A stretch of 64,000 nucleotides of DNA from Stenotrophomonas sp. MYb238. Its GTDB lineage: Bacteria; Pseudomonadota; Gammaproteobacteria; Xanthomonadales; Xanthomonadaceae. The notes beneath the pieces were generated by a model. That model searched no databases. It worked only from the letters and a program-made list of their open reading frames with translations, and had not been told where the DNA came from. Both the position numbers and the translations under genes were made by a program. Every line of letters starts with the position of its first letter. Position 1 is the stretch's first letter. Positions 1-7,768 of this stretch are shown in pieces. The stretch covers positions 62,001 to 126,000 of the forward strand of contig NZ_WIDL01000006.1 in NCBI RefSeq assembly GCF_009496535.1, given 5' to 3'.

Positions 1-725
1 AGGGCTTCGCCGCCGCGCACCTCGCCGACGATCACGCGGTCAGGCCGCAGGCGCATCGTGGCCCGCACCAGCTCGGTCATGGTGACGACGCCGGCGCGGG
101 TGCGCAGCGGCACATGGTCGCGGGCCGCGCATTGCAGCTCGATGGTGTCTTCGAGCACCAGCACGCGGTCGCCTGTGGCGGCGATCTCGGCCAGCAGCGC
201 GTTCGCCAGCGTGGTCTTGCCGGTGCTGGTGCCGCCGGCGATTAGGATGTTCTGCCGCTCGCGCACGGCGCGGCGCAGGAACTCGGCCTGCCCGGCGGTC
301 AGGATGCCGTCGGCCACGTAGCGATCCAGGCCGATGATGCTCACGGCCCGCTTGCGTAGCGCGAAGGCTGGCCCCGGGGCGGCCGGAGGCAGGATGCCCT
401 CGAAACGCTCGCCGGTTTCCGGCAACTCGGCGGTCAAGAGCGGCTGGCCGCGATGCACCTCCGCGCCGACATGCGCGGCGACCAGGCGGATGATGCGTTC
501 ACCATCGGCCTCGGGCATCTCCACGCCCAGCGGCGAGCGACCCGACGACAGCCGATCCACCCACAGGGTGCGATCGGGGTTGAGCATGATTTCCACCACA
601 TCCGGGTCTTCGAGCGCAGCGGCGATCAGCGGCCCCATTGCAGTGCGCAGCATCTGGATGCGGCGATCCTGGGACGCTGCTGCGGATGAGCGAGGTTCGG
701 GCTGGATCTGTGGAACGGCACTCAT
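1..725 (-). CDS. trbB: TrbB, conjugative transfer ATPase (C-terminus outside window)
   Basis: The gene reads leftward off the window edge; 241 residues are visible, so roughly 80-110 residues of a normal TrbB are missing. TrbB is the VirB11-like hexameric ATPase that powers the type IV mating apparatus at the inner membrane. The Walker A motif GGTSTGKTT is at residues 164-172, followed by the Asp box (VLVLEDTIEL, about 188-197) and the His/Arg-rich C-terminal RecA-like core (RPDRVIVGEVRGGE). The N-terminal part has the typical VIMLNPDRTLWVDR stretch. The start ATG at 725 overlaps the stop of the upstream CopG-like gene by 4 bases, so the two are translationally coupled. Identification is secure. 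Confidence 0.93.
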   Translation of the reverse strand, partial: MSAVPQIQPEPRSSAAASQDRRIQMLRTAMGPLIAAALEDPDVVEIMLNPDRTLWVDRLSSGRSPLGVEMPEADGERIIRLVAAHVGAEVHRGQPLLTAELPETGERFEGILPPAAPGPAFALRKRAVSIIGLDRYVADGILTAGQAEFLRRAVRERQNILIAGGTSTGKTTLANALLAEIAATGDRVLVLEDTIELQCAARDHVPLRTRAGVVTMTELVRATMRLRPDRVIVGEVRGGEA

Positions 726-1198
726 GACGCACGCTCCGCAGTTCGTTCATGGGCGGAGGCCATCGCTGCTGCGTCATCCATCTGCATCGGATCGGGGTGC
801 AGTTCCTCCACCACGTCGCGCACCAGACTGCGGCCACGCAGAAGGTGGCGACCCAACTGTTCGACGAACTGCTCGAAGCGCACCTTGCCCTGGGCGCGTG
901 CCGCATCCTGATGGGCTTCGGGCACCGGCGTGCTGACGGTCAGGAAGTAGCGGATGAACAGCGCCAGCGTTTCGATCTGGATGTTCTGGTCGCGCTCCAG
1001 GCGTTCGGTCTGCCGCGACAGTCGATCCAACCGCTTGGCAATGGCGGCCTCGCGCTGGTCGCCAGCATCGGGCGACAGCCAGGACGCCAAGGCCGCTGCG
1101 ACGATGGACGACTTGGACACGCCTTTCTTGGCGGCCAGTTCGTCCAGGCGCTGGGCGTGCTCGGGCTGGATGAAAAGATTGAGGCGGTATTGGCTCAT
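722..1198 (-). CDS. CopG-family ribbon-helix-helix protein of the trb operon
   Basis: This 158-residue protein has an N-terminal ribbon-helix-helix region (residues 1-45, QYRLNLFIQPEH followed by the KGVSKSSIVAAAL helix). A charged, partly helical middle and a hydrophobic patch (LALFIRYFLTV, about 80-90) follow. It lies between traG and trbB, overlapping both by 4 bases, the position that CopG-like genes occupy in Tn4371-family elements. A role in autoregulating the transfer operon is an inference from fold and position. The hydrophobic patch and the long tail are not explained by the DNA-binding domain alone. Confidence 0.8.
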   Translation of the reverse strand: MSQYRLNLFIQPEHAQRLDELAAKKGVSKSSIVAAALASWLSPDAGDQREAAIAKRLDRLSRQTERLERDQNIQIETLALFIRYFLTVSTPVPEAHQDAARAQGKVRFEQFVEQLGRHLLRGRSLVRDVVEELHPDPMQMDDAAAMASAHERTAERAS

Positions 1199-3192
1199 AG
1201 GTCGATTCCGTCGTTGGGGTCGAGGGAAGCCAGCCGGGCCGTGCGCTGCATGGCCGGGTCGAGCTGGCCGGGAAGCGGCAGCGCCAGGTCGTCGTCATCG
1301 AGCAGCGCCAGGTCGTTCGCATGTGCGTCCGGCTCGGGGTCGTAGGCGACGGTTTCGGAGAGTTCGGGCTGGCGGCGTGGGCCGCCGTCATCGGTGCCGC
1401 CCAGGCCATCGGCGGATGCCGAGGCCGGCGCCGCAGGTACGGCCGGGATCGCCAAGCCGCTCCAGTCGTCGGGGCGGGCTGGCGGCGCGTCGGCGTACCT
1501 CCCGGCTACGAGCGCGGGCGGTGGCAGGACGCGATTCTTGAAATTGGCGTCGGCGTAGTAGCGCAGCTTCTTCGCGCGGATCGGGGCGACGCTGGACACC
1601 ATGACCACGGCGTCATCAGGTGGAAGCTGCATCACCTCGCCGGGCGTCAACAGCGGCCGTGCAGTTTCCTGACGCGACACCATCAGGTGCCCCAGCCACG
1701 GAGCGAGCCGGTGGCCGGCGTAGTTGCGCTGCGCGCGAAGCTCGGTGGCGGTGCCGAGGGTTTCTGAAATCCTTTTCGCCGTCCTTTCGTCGTTGGTGGC
1801 GAAAGTCACCCGGACATGGCAGTTGTCGAGGATGGAATGGTTCTGCCCATACGCCTTGTCGATCTGGTTCAGGCTTTGAGCGATGAGAAAGCTGCGGATG
1901 CCGTACCCGGCCATGAAGGCAAGCGCGGACTCGAAAAAATCGAGGCGGCCCAGCGCCGGAAACTCGTCCAGCATCAGCAGCAGCTTGTGCCGGCGCGCGA
2001 TGCCATCGCTGCCGTCGAGCGATTCGGTCAGCCGCCGCCCGATCTGGTTCAAGATGAGCCGGATCAGCGGCTTGGTGCGGCTTATGTCGGAGGGCGGCAC
2101 CACCAGATAGAGCGATACCGGGTGCTCGGCGGAAATCAGGTCGGCGATGCGCCAATCGCAGCGCGATGTGACTTCGGCCACGGTCGGGTCGCGGTACAGG
2201 CCGAGAAACGACATGGCGGTGGAGAGCACGCCCGATCGCTCGTTGTCCGACTTGTTAAGCACTTCGCGGGCAGCGGATGCGACAACCGGGTGAGGCGCAT
2301 CGCCCAGGTGCTTCGTCGTCATCATCCGGTGCAGCGTCAGCTCGAACGGACACGCCGGGTCGCTGAGGAAGTTGGCGACGCCGCGCAGCGTCTTGTCCTC
2401 GCCTGCGTACAGCACATGCAGGATGGCGCCGACCAACAGCGCGTGACTGGTCTTTTCCCAATGGTTCCGGCGTTCGAGTGCGCCATCGGGATCGACAAGA
2501 ATGTCGGCCACGTTCTGCACGTCGCGCACTTCGTGCGCGCCGCGCCTCACTTCCAGCAGCGGGTTGTAGGCTGCCGACTGCGCATCCGTGGGGTTGAACA
2601 GGAGGCAGTGGCTAAACCGCGAACGCCAGCCTGCGGTGAGCGTCCAGTTCTCGCCTTTGATGTCGTGAACGACGACGGATGCGGGCCAACTCAACAAGGT
2701 GGGAACGACCAGGCCCACACCCTTGCCCGAGCGCGTTGGTGCGAAGGTCAGGACGTGTTCCGGGCCTTCATGGCGGAGGTACTGGCCGCGATGCAGCCCG
2801 AGGAAAACCCCGTCGGGCTGGATCAGCCCAGCTTTGCGTATGTCTTCCGCATCGGCCCAGCGTGCCGAACCGTAGGTGGTGACAAGGCGCGCTTGCCGCG
2901 AGCGCCACACCGACATGGCGATGGCGACCACCACGGCCACCAGACCACTTCCACCCGCGATGGCCCCGCCGATATCGAAGACGTGCGGCGCGTAGGCATC
3001 AAAGAAGAACCACCACTCGAACAGCCGCCAAGGGTGATAGACCGGGGTTCCAAAGAAGTCGAACCATGGCGAGCCAAGGCGTAGTTGATAGCCCAGGGCG
3101 GCGGCTGTCCATTGCGTTGCACCCCACACGCCGGCGATCACGATGCCGAATACGGCGGCGATCTGCCCGAACAGTACGCCCTGAGCTTGCAT
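1195..3192 (-). CDS. traG: TraG/VirD4-type type IV coupling protein
   Basis: The 665-residue product is full length for TraG, the inner-membrane ATPase that delivers the relaxase-DNA complex to the mating channel. Two membrane segments lie near residues 5-30 and 75-95, followed by the nucleotide-binding core with Walker A (FAPTRSGKGVG, about 150-160), the HDIKGENW motif and a Walker B-like LLLMLDEFPALG. The start at 3192 is preceded by GGAGG at good spacing. It is the first gene of the leftward traG-copG-trbB operon, and all three genes overlap by 4 bases. Nothing suggests inactivation. Confidence 0.95.
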   Translation of the reverse strand: MQAQGVLFGQIAAVFGIVIAGVWGATQWTAAALGYQLRLGSPWFDFFGTPVYHPWRLFEWWFFFDAYAPHVFDIGGAIAGGSGLVAVVVAIAMSVWRSRQARLVTTYGSARWADAEDIRKAGLIQPDGVFLGLHRGQYLRHEGPEHVLTFAPTRSGKGVGLVVPTLLSWPASVVVHDIKGENWTLTAGWRSRFSHCLLFNPTDAQSAAYNPLLEVRRGAHEVRDVQNVADILVDPDGALERRNHWEKTSHALLVGAILHVLYAGEDKTLRGVANFLSDPACPFELTLHRMMTTKHLGDAPHPVVASAAREVLNKSDNERSGVLSTAMSFLGLYRDPTVAEVTSRCDWRIADLISAEHPVSLYLVVPPSDISRTKPLIRLILNQIGRRLTESLDGSDGIARRHKLLLMLDEFPALGRLDFFESALAFMAGYGIRSFLIAQSLNQIDKAYGQNHSILDNCHVRVTFATNDERTAKRISETLGTATELRAQRNYAGHRLAPWLGHLMVSRQETARPLLTPGEVMQLPPDDAVVMVSSVAPIRAKKLRYYADANFKNRVLPPPALVAGRYADAPPARPDDWSGLAIPAVPAAPASASADGLGGTDDGGPRRQPELSETVAYDPEPDAHANDLALLDDDDLALPLPGQLDPAMQRTARLASLDPNDGIDL

Positions 3193-3498
3193 TGACTGGC
3201 CTCCGATTTCCCTGCACTGATTCCTCGTTCAAAAGCGGCACAGGAACGTGCCGCATAGAGCGAGGATCGGTGCCGCGTGGGTGCCCGTCAAAGACCGTTT
3301 TGAGCACAACGGTCGAGGGAAAAGAAAGAATGAGCGGCGGGGCGAGTCGAAGACAAACGCCGCAAACTAAAGCACCCTATGGCGCATTTGGAGTTTCCAA
3401 GAGGTTGCCCAGAAAAAAATTCTCGCTGGGTCTCGCTCCCCTCATGAGCAGAATCTAGATATCATGGGAAAGAATTATTTATTGAAATCTGGATAAGA
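3193..3498. promoter_or_regulatory. Divergent intergenic region between traG and a LysR gene
   Basis: This 306-base gap must hold the leftward promoter of the transfer operon and the rightward promoter of the LysR gene. Base composition falls sharply in its last 60 bases (ATTATTTATTG just before the LysR start), which looks like the LysR promoter and marks the start of cargo. No further gene is visible. Confidence 0.5.
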
Positions 3499-4404
3499 AT
3501 GAAAGATATCAAGAGCATGGATCTCAACTTACTCAAGGCGCTGGACGTATTGTTGGACGAACGCAACGTGACACGGGCGGCAGCACGTCTTGGACTAACC
3601 CAACCGGCCTTGAGCGGCATGCTTGCGCGGCTGCGTGAAAGCTTCGGCGACCCGCTGTTCGCGCGTGCGCAGCGGGGCATCGTTCCGACGCAGCGGGCGC
3701 TAGACATAGGGATATCTGTCAAACAGGTGCTAGCGGAAATCGACGCGCTGCTCCAGCCACCTTCTTTCGACCCGGCCACCGCACAACTGACCTTCTCCAT
3801 CGCCGCGACGGACTATGCGCTGCGTGCCATTGCTGTCCCATTTCTATCGGCACTCAAACAGCACGCACCGCGCGTTCGAGTCTCATTAGTGCCAGTCGAG
3901 AGCGGACTGCTACAGAACCAGCTTGAGCGCGGTCAAATCGATCTAGCCCTCCTGACGCCAGAGATCACTCCGCCAAATCTGCATGCCCGAGAGCTATTCA
4001 AGGAGCACTACGTGTGTGTCCTGCGGGAAGACCATCCAGCGGCTATGGGGCGCAAGCTGACAGTTAAGCAGTTCTGTGCTCTCGACCATGCGCTTGTTTC
4101 CTACGATGGTGGAGGTTTCCGCGGCGTCACCGACGATGCGCTAGAACAGTTGGGCAAACAACGAAGCGTCACACTGTCGGTCAAGAGCTTTCTGATCTTG
4201 CCAGACATCCTGCGTGCCAGTGACATGGTCGCGATCTTGCCGAGCCGCTTGGTCGCCGGTATGGACAAGCTGGCTATCTCCCTGCCGCCGATGAAGATAC
4301 CGGGGTTCACCAAGACGGCTGCTTGGCACGAACGCACCCATCACGATCCAGCACATCGCTGGATACGAGCACTGCTGTTCACTTCCTGTGCTAACAACAA
4401 GTAG
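3499..4404 (+). CDS. LysR-family transcriptional regulator (NodD/DntR-like)
   Basis: The 301-residue protein has the typical LysR layout: a winged helix-turn-helix at residues 7-66 (MDLNLLKALDVLL, then TRAAARLGLTQPALS) and a periplasmic-binding-protein-like effector domain from about 95. The MDLNLLKAL opening and the PALSGMLARLRE recognition helix resemble the NodD/DntR branch, which usually senses small aromatic compounds. The sense of ligand is inference. It points the same way as the SRPBCC gene 280 bases downstream, the likely target. Base composition is less GC-rich than the transfer genes, in line with cargo inserted next to traG. Confidence 0.85.
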   Translation: MKDIKSMDLNLLKALDVLLDERNVTRAAARLGLTQPALSGMLARLRESFGDPLFARAQRGIVPTQRALDIGISVKQVLAEIDALLQPPSFDPATAQLTFSIAATDYALRAIAVPFLSALKQHAPRVRVSLVPVESGLLQNQLERGQIDLALLTPEITPPNLHARELFKEHYVCVLREDHPAAMGRKLTVKQFCALDHALVSYDGGGFRGVTDDALEQLGKQRSVTLSVKSFLILPDILRASDMVAILPSRLVAGMDKLAISLPPMKIPGFTKTAAWHERTHHDPAHRWIRALLFTSCANNK

Positions 4405-4684
4405 GCAAGATGGCTCTCATCGTCATGCTCAGCACAACTCTGCCTCGCACTACAAATATGCAATCAGCCGGCTCAATTGGAGACGGACCCTTTCGTAGCA
4501 CCGCTGCGAGATAGCCTTGTCGGCGGATGGCAGAACCTAGACGCTGATATCAAATTATATGATTTCAAAAATAAAAAATTAGGATTTCACTTATTTCACA
4601 GGGAGGCTCATGATTGCTCTATGACCACTTGAATGACGCAGCCACCCCTGTTGCGTCATTGACATTTTGTGAAGGAGCTTCGAT
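4405..4684 (+). promoter_or_regulatory. A/T-rich promoter region with a 9-base inverted repeat
   Basis: The gap upstream of the SRPBCC gene contains a very A/T-rich block at about 4545-4600. A perfect inverted repeat AATGACGCA / TGCGTCATT follows (4632-4640 and 4652-4660, 11-base spacer). A GAAGGAG ribosome-binding site stands just before the ATG at 4685. The repeat sits between promoter-like DNA and the RBS, so it could be an operator or a leader hairpin; there is no U-tract to make it a terminator. Confidence 0.45.
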
Positions 4685-5215
4685 ATGAGCAAGCAACAGA
4701 ACGCCATCCTCTGGCCCGAAGGCTACACGCCGGGCTTTACTGAGAATTTCGCCTCTAATGAGATCATCGCCGCCGGCTTGAGCGCGGCCGACGTATGGCC
4801 GCTACTCGTCACACCATCGCTGTGGCCAAGCTACTACGCCAACTCGGCTAACGTGCGCTTTCATGGCGGCAAAGGCCCGGTACTGGCCGACGGCGATCGA
4901 TTTTATTTCGAGACCTTCGGCTTCCCGGTAGAGGGGCAGTGCAACGAGTACGTGGCACCTGCGGATGGGCAACCCGGCCGCGTGGCCTGGCACGGCTGGT
5001 CCGGCGAGGAAGGCACAGATACGCGCCTGGATGTGCATCACGCCTGGCTGGTCGAGAACCTGGACGGCGGGCGCGTGCGCATCCTCACGCAGGAAACGCA
5101 GAAGGGCAAGCCGGCCGAGGAGCTGCACAACGCCAAACCCAACCCGATGATCAACGGCCATCAGGACTGGCTCGACAGCTTGGTCGAGACAGCGCGCAAA
5201 GCCAAGCAGGCGTAA
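4685..5215 (+). CDS. SRPBCC-superfamily (START-like) protein
   Basis: The 176-residue protein has the helix-grip layout of SRPBCC proteins: an N-terminal NEIIAAGLSAADVWPLLV segment, a central beta-sheet with the GDRFYFETFGFPVEG and GRVAWHGWSG strands, and a long C-terminal helix. Members bind hydrophobic ligands; some are cyclases or aromatase-like. No substrate can be assigned. A strong RBS (GAAGGAG) precedes the start. The adjacent LysR gene upstream is the probable regulator, and the broken DJ-1 gene follows 44 bases later, so the three probably travelled as one cargo unit. Confidence 0.75.
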   Translation: MSKQQNAILWPEGYTPGFTENFASNEIIAAGLSAADVWPLLVTPSLWPSYYANSANVRFHGGKGPVLADGDRFYFETFGFPVEGQCNEYVAPADGQPGRVAWHGWSGEEGTDTRLDVHHAWLVENLDGGRVRILTQETQKGKPAEELHNAKPNPMINGHQDWLDSLVETARKAKQA

Positions 5216-5259
5216 TGGTCGCTGGCCGCTTGATCCCAAGCGTCTGAACTGAGAAAACC

Positions 5260-6014
5260 ATGATGGGAACTCCCCTCGAGATTCTGCTGGTTTTGACTTC
5301 GCAGGCAACGATGGGCGACGACCCGCGCCTGACCGGCGTGTGGTTCGAGGAACAGTCCACCCCGTACTACGCCTTGGTCGATGCAGGTGCCAATGTGGAT
5401 ATTGCGTCAATCGCCGGCGGCGAGATTCCGGTGGATCCTCATTCCATAGCGAGCGAAGGCATGAACCCGCCGAGCGTGGAATGCTTCCTCGATGACAAGG
5501 TGTCGATGGACAAGCTCGAAGGCTCGCTGAAGATCGACAGCATCGCCCCGGAAGGGGGTGCGGTGATGTTCCTGCCCGGCGGCCATGGCACCATGTGGGA
5601 CTTACCCGGAGCGGGGCGCTCGTCAATCTGCTGTCGGGCGCTTGGGCTGACGGCAGGGTGGTCGCGGCGGCCTGCCACGGCCGAGCCGGACTGGTTAATG
5701 TCAAGGAAGCGAATGGCCAGCCGCTGGTTGCCGGCCGTCGCGTCAGCCCCTTTGCCAAACGCATGAGCCGCGAGACTGGGCTACCTGTGGCAGTGAGTTG
5801 GGGCATCGACGATCCGCGAATGGCCGAGCACGTGATCGCTGGCAGGTAGATGGGTTTGGTGATTCTTGGCCGCGCCATGCTAGCCAACCCACACTCTTTC
5901 TCCACCTTTGCAGGAGCTGAAGGTGGAGCACCCGGAATGGCTGCTCCACCGCCTTACGCGCACTGGCTCGAACTCTCCCGAGGCTGCGGCAAGCTCACCA
6001 CATATAACGACTAG
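5260..6014 (+). pseudogene. Broken chimera: DJ-1/PfpI gene fused to the 3' end of an old-yellow-enzyme gene
   Basis: From 5260 the frame encodes the first half of a DJ-1/PfpI-family protein, up to the GGHGTMWDLP motif. A one-base loss near 5603-5610 then shifts the reading frame. The next frame continues the same family (ALVNLLSGAWADG, then ACHGRAGLVNVKEANGQ, with the nucleophile Cys-His). Directly after VAGRRV (about 5745) the similarity switches to the C-terminus of an NADH:flavin oxidoreductase (PFAKRMSRETGLPVAVSWG, LVILGRAMLANPH, PPPYAHWLE). That part carries an in-frame TAG at 5847 and compensating frameshifts around 5905-5960. The pattern suggests a deletion that joined two neighbouring genes, followed by decay. 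No intact protein is made. Confidence 0.75.
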
Positions 6015-6101
6015 GAGGAGGTGACCGTGCGAGTTCCCAGAACCCGATCCAGTCTGTGTCGCAGGGTGTCCCAGTGACTACGCTATCAAAGGAGCTAGTA
6101 C

Positions 6102-6419
6102 TCAACTCGATAACTTGAGCGTGATAACGCCCAGGATGATCAGCGCCACGCCAAGGTATCGCATCAGGGAGGTTGGGTCGCCATAGAAATGAATTCCGAC
6201 TAAGAACGTTCCCGCCGCTCCGATACCCGTCCACACCGCATAAGCAGTCCCAATCGGTATCTGACGCTGAGCAAGCCATAGGAAGGCGCCGCTAATTGTC
6301 ATGAAAGAGACGGCTACTGCGACCCCACTCCAACGCGATGTTGGCTCTTGCGCCATTTTCAGCCCGACCGGCCATCCGATTTCAAACAATCCAGCCAAAA
6401 CAAGATAGATCCAGCCCAT
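6102..6419 (-). CDS. SMR-family small exporter (SugE/Gdx or Qac-like)
   Basis: The 105-residue, four-helix protein is a small multidrug resistance family member. The essential membrane glutamate is present at residue 13 in GLFEIGWPVGLK, and the AYAVWTGIGA motif of helix 3 is intact. The GLFEIGWPVGLK opening is closer to the SugE/Gdx guanidinium exporters than to EmrE, but the rest is divergent, so the substrate is open. It reads leftward, in the same direction as the EexN and TraR-like genes to its right, and may be accessory cargo. Confidence 0.85.
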   Translation of the reverse strand: MGWIYLVLAGLFEIGWPVGLKMAQEPTSRWSGVAVAVSFMTISGAFLWLAQRQIPIGTAYAVWTGIGAAGTFLVGIHFYGDPTSLMRYLGVALIILGVITLKLSS

Positions 6420-6477
6420 TGCAATTCTCCTTCAAGTTTTTCATATCCGGCATACATACTCCAGCGTGACCACCAGC

Positions 6478-6741
6478 TTAGAACTTCGGCGGCTCTTTAG
6501 GTGTGGTGTAGGGCACATCGCCATCTTCGTAAAAGCGCTTTCGCGTAGCCTCGGCAACCCGGTTACATAGTTGGTCGCCCAGCATAGGACGATCCAACTT
6601 GCATTGCTGGCGCAACTTTTTCAGCCGCTCAGGATTGAGCGCTAATTCATCGACCGTCGGAAGGTTGCCTTTATCTGGTTTCCCGGATGGGCTGCAGGCT
6701 GCCAGTGTCGAGGAAAGCAATATGAGAGCAATCTTCTTCAT
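6478..6741 (-). CDS. EexN-like entry-exclusion lipoprotein
   Basis: The 87-residue product begins with a short lipoprotein signal (MKKIALILLSSTLAAC, lipobox LAAC, Cys16). The mature part matches the EexN pattern: TVDELALNPERLKKLRQQCK, then GDQLCNRVAEATRKRF and a proline-rich YTTPKEPPKF end. Such lipoproteins sit in the recipient envelope and reduce redundant transfer of the same element. Position in the transfer region between traG and a TraR-like LysR gene supports this role. Two conserved cysteines beyond the lipid Cys are visible. Confidence 0.75.
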   Translation of the reverse strand: MKKIALILLSSTLAACSPSGKPDKGNLPTVDELALNPERLKKLRQQCKLDRPMLGDQLCNRVAEATRKRFYEDGDVPYTTPKEPPKF

Positions 6742-6773
6742 GGTTAAGTTTCCTTGGGAGATTGTGTGATGGT

Positions 6774-7679
6774 TTACCGCCGACTTTTGGCGTCTGGAGA
6801 TTTGATCGAATGAACGCGTTCCATGAAGCGAGTCAGTATTTCTGACGGCTCGCTGGCCGGTCGTAGCAGATAGGTCGTGAGCATGGGCGAACCTCCAGTC
6901 AGCGGCCGTGCGACCACACCCTGTTCCCTGCTGGCAGTAATATGCGCACCTCCTGTGAGGCCTAGTGCAAGTCCCGCCGAAACCAGGACCATCATTAGAT
7001 CGCTGGAAGTCACGCGTTCGGCAATTAGAGGCTCAATGTCCACGCGACGTAGCACCCGTTCAACTTGCCGAGCATGGCCCTCACACGCCACCGCGTCGCA
7101 GAGCACCAGCGGATACCGCAACAGCTCTTCCAGGGGAATCTGTTTGTGGGATAGCAAGGGGTGCCGTGCGGGCACAGCTACCATCAGAGGGTCACTCCAC
7201 ACCGGCACGGCGATGATGCCTTCGCCGACTTCATCCGATTGAGCGAAGCCGAGATCGTACAGTTCGCCACACAATCCCTTGATTTGCTGTGACAAAGGCA
7301 CTTCGAAGAAGCGAACTTCCACTTCCGGCTCTTCCTGCCGGCAGAGCGCCAACAACGCAGGCAGGCGCGATGGCGTGATTCCATCAGACAATGCAATACG
7401 GAGCTGGCAATGAAAGCCATTGGCTGCGGCGTTCACACTGTCGCGCGCCTGCTGCAAAGCTGCGAAGACACGGGGTACGCTCTCAAAGAAGAGTCTGCCT
7501 GCACGAGTCAAGCGGGTGCTCCGAGTGGTTCTCGCAAATAGCGCTACGCCCAACTCCTCTTCAAGCTCTTTGATGGCGCGCGACAGCGGCGATGTCTCGA
7601 TGTGGAGGCGCTCTGCGGCTCGGGCAAAGTGCAGTTCCTCTGCCACCGCTAGAAAGTAGCGCAGATGCCGAATTTCCAT
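6774..7679 (-). CDS. LysR-family regulator, TraR-like of Tn4371 elements
   Basis: I place the start at the ATG at 7679 because AGGAGG lies 9 bases upstream; an earlier in-frame GTG at 7697 would put this RBS inside the gene. The 301-residue protein starts MEIRHLRYFLAVAEELHF and has the LysR helix-turn-helix (ARAAERLHIETSPLSRAIKE, residues about 18-37) and an effector domain. In Tn4371-like ICEs a LysR protein with this type of start lies near traG and is called TraR. Here it is separated from traG by cargo. Regulation of transfer is inferred from position and family only. Confidence 0.8.
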   Translation of the reverse strand: MEIRHLRYFLAVAEELHFARAAERLHIETSPLSRAIKELEEELGVALFARTTRSTRLTRAGRLFFESVPRVFAALQQARDSVNAAANGFHCQLRIALSDGITPSRLPALLALCRQEEPEVEVRFFEVPLSQQIKGLCGELYDLGFAQSDEVGEGIIAVPVWSDPLMVAVPARHPLLSHKQIPLEELLRYPLVLCDAVACEGHARQVERVLRRVDIEPLIAERVTSSDLMMVLVSAGLALGLTGGAHITASREQGVVARPLTGGSPMLTTYLLRPASEPSEILTRFMERVHSIKSPDAKSRR

Positions 7680-7768
7680 GTTCGCATTCCTCCTCACTTA
7701 GGCCTCACCACCTTCGCCTTGCGCCACGCTATCTAGCCTTCGCAAGCTGCTCCAGCAAGCTTCCCCGA

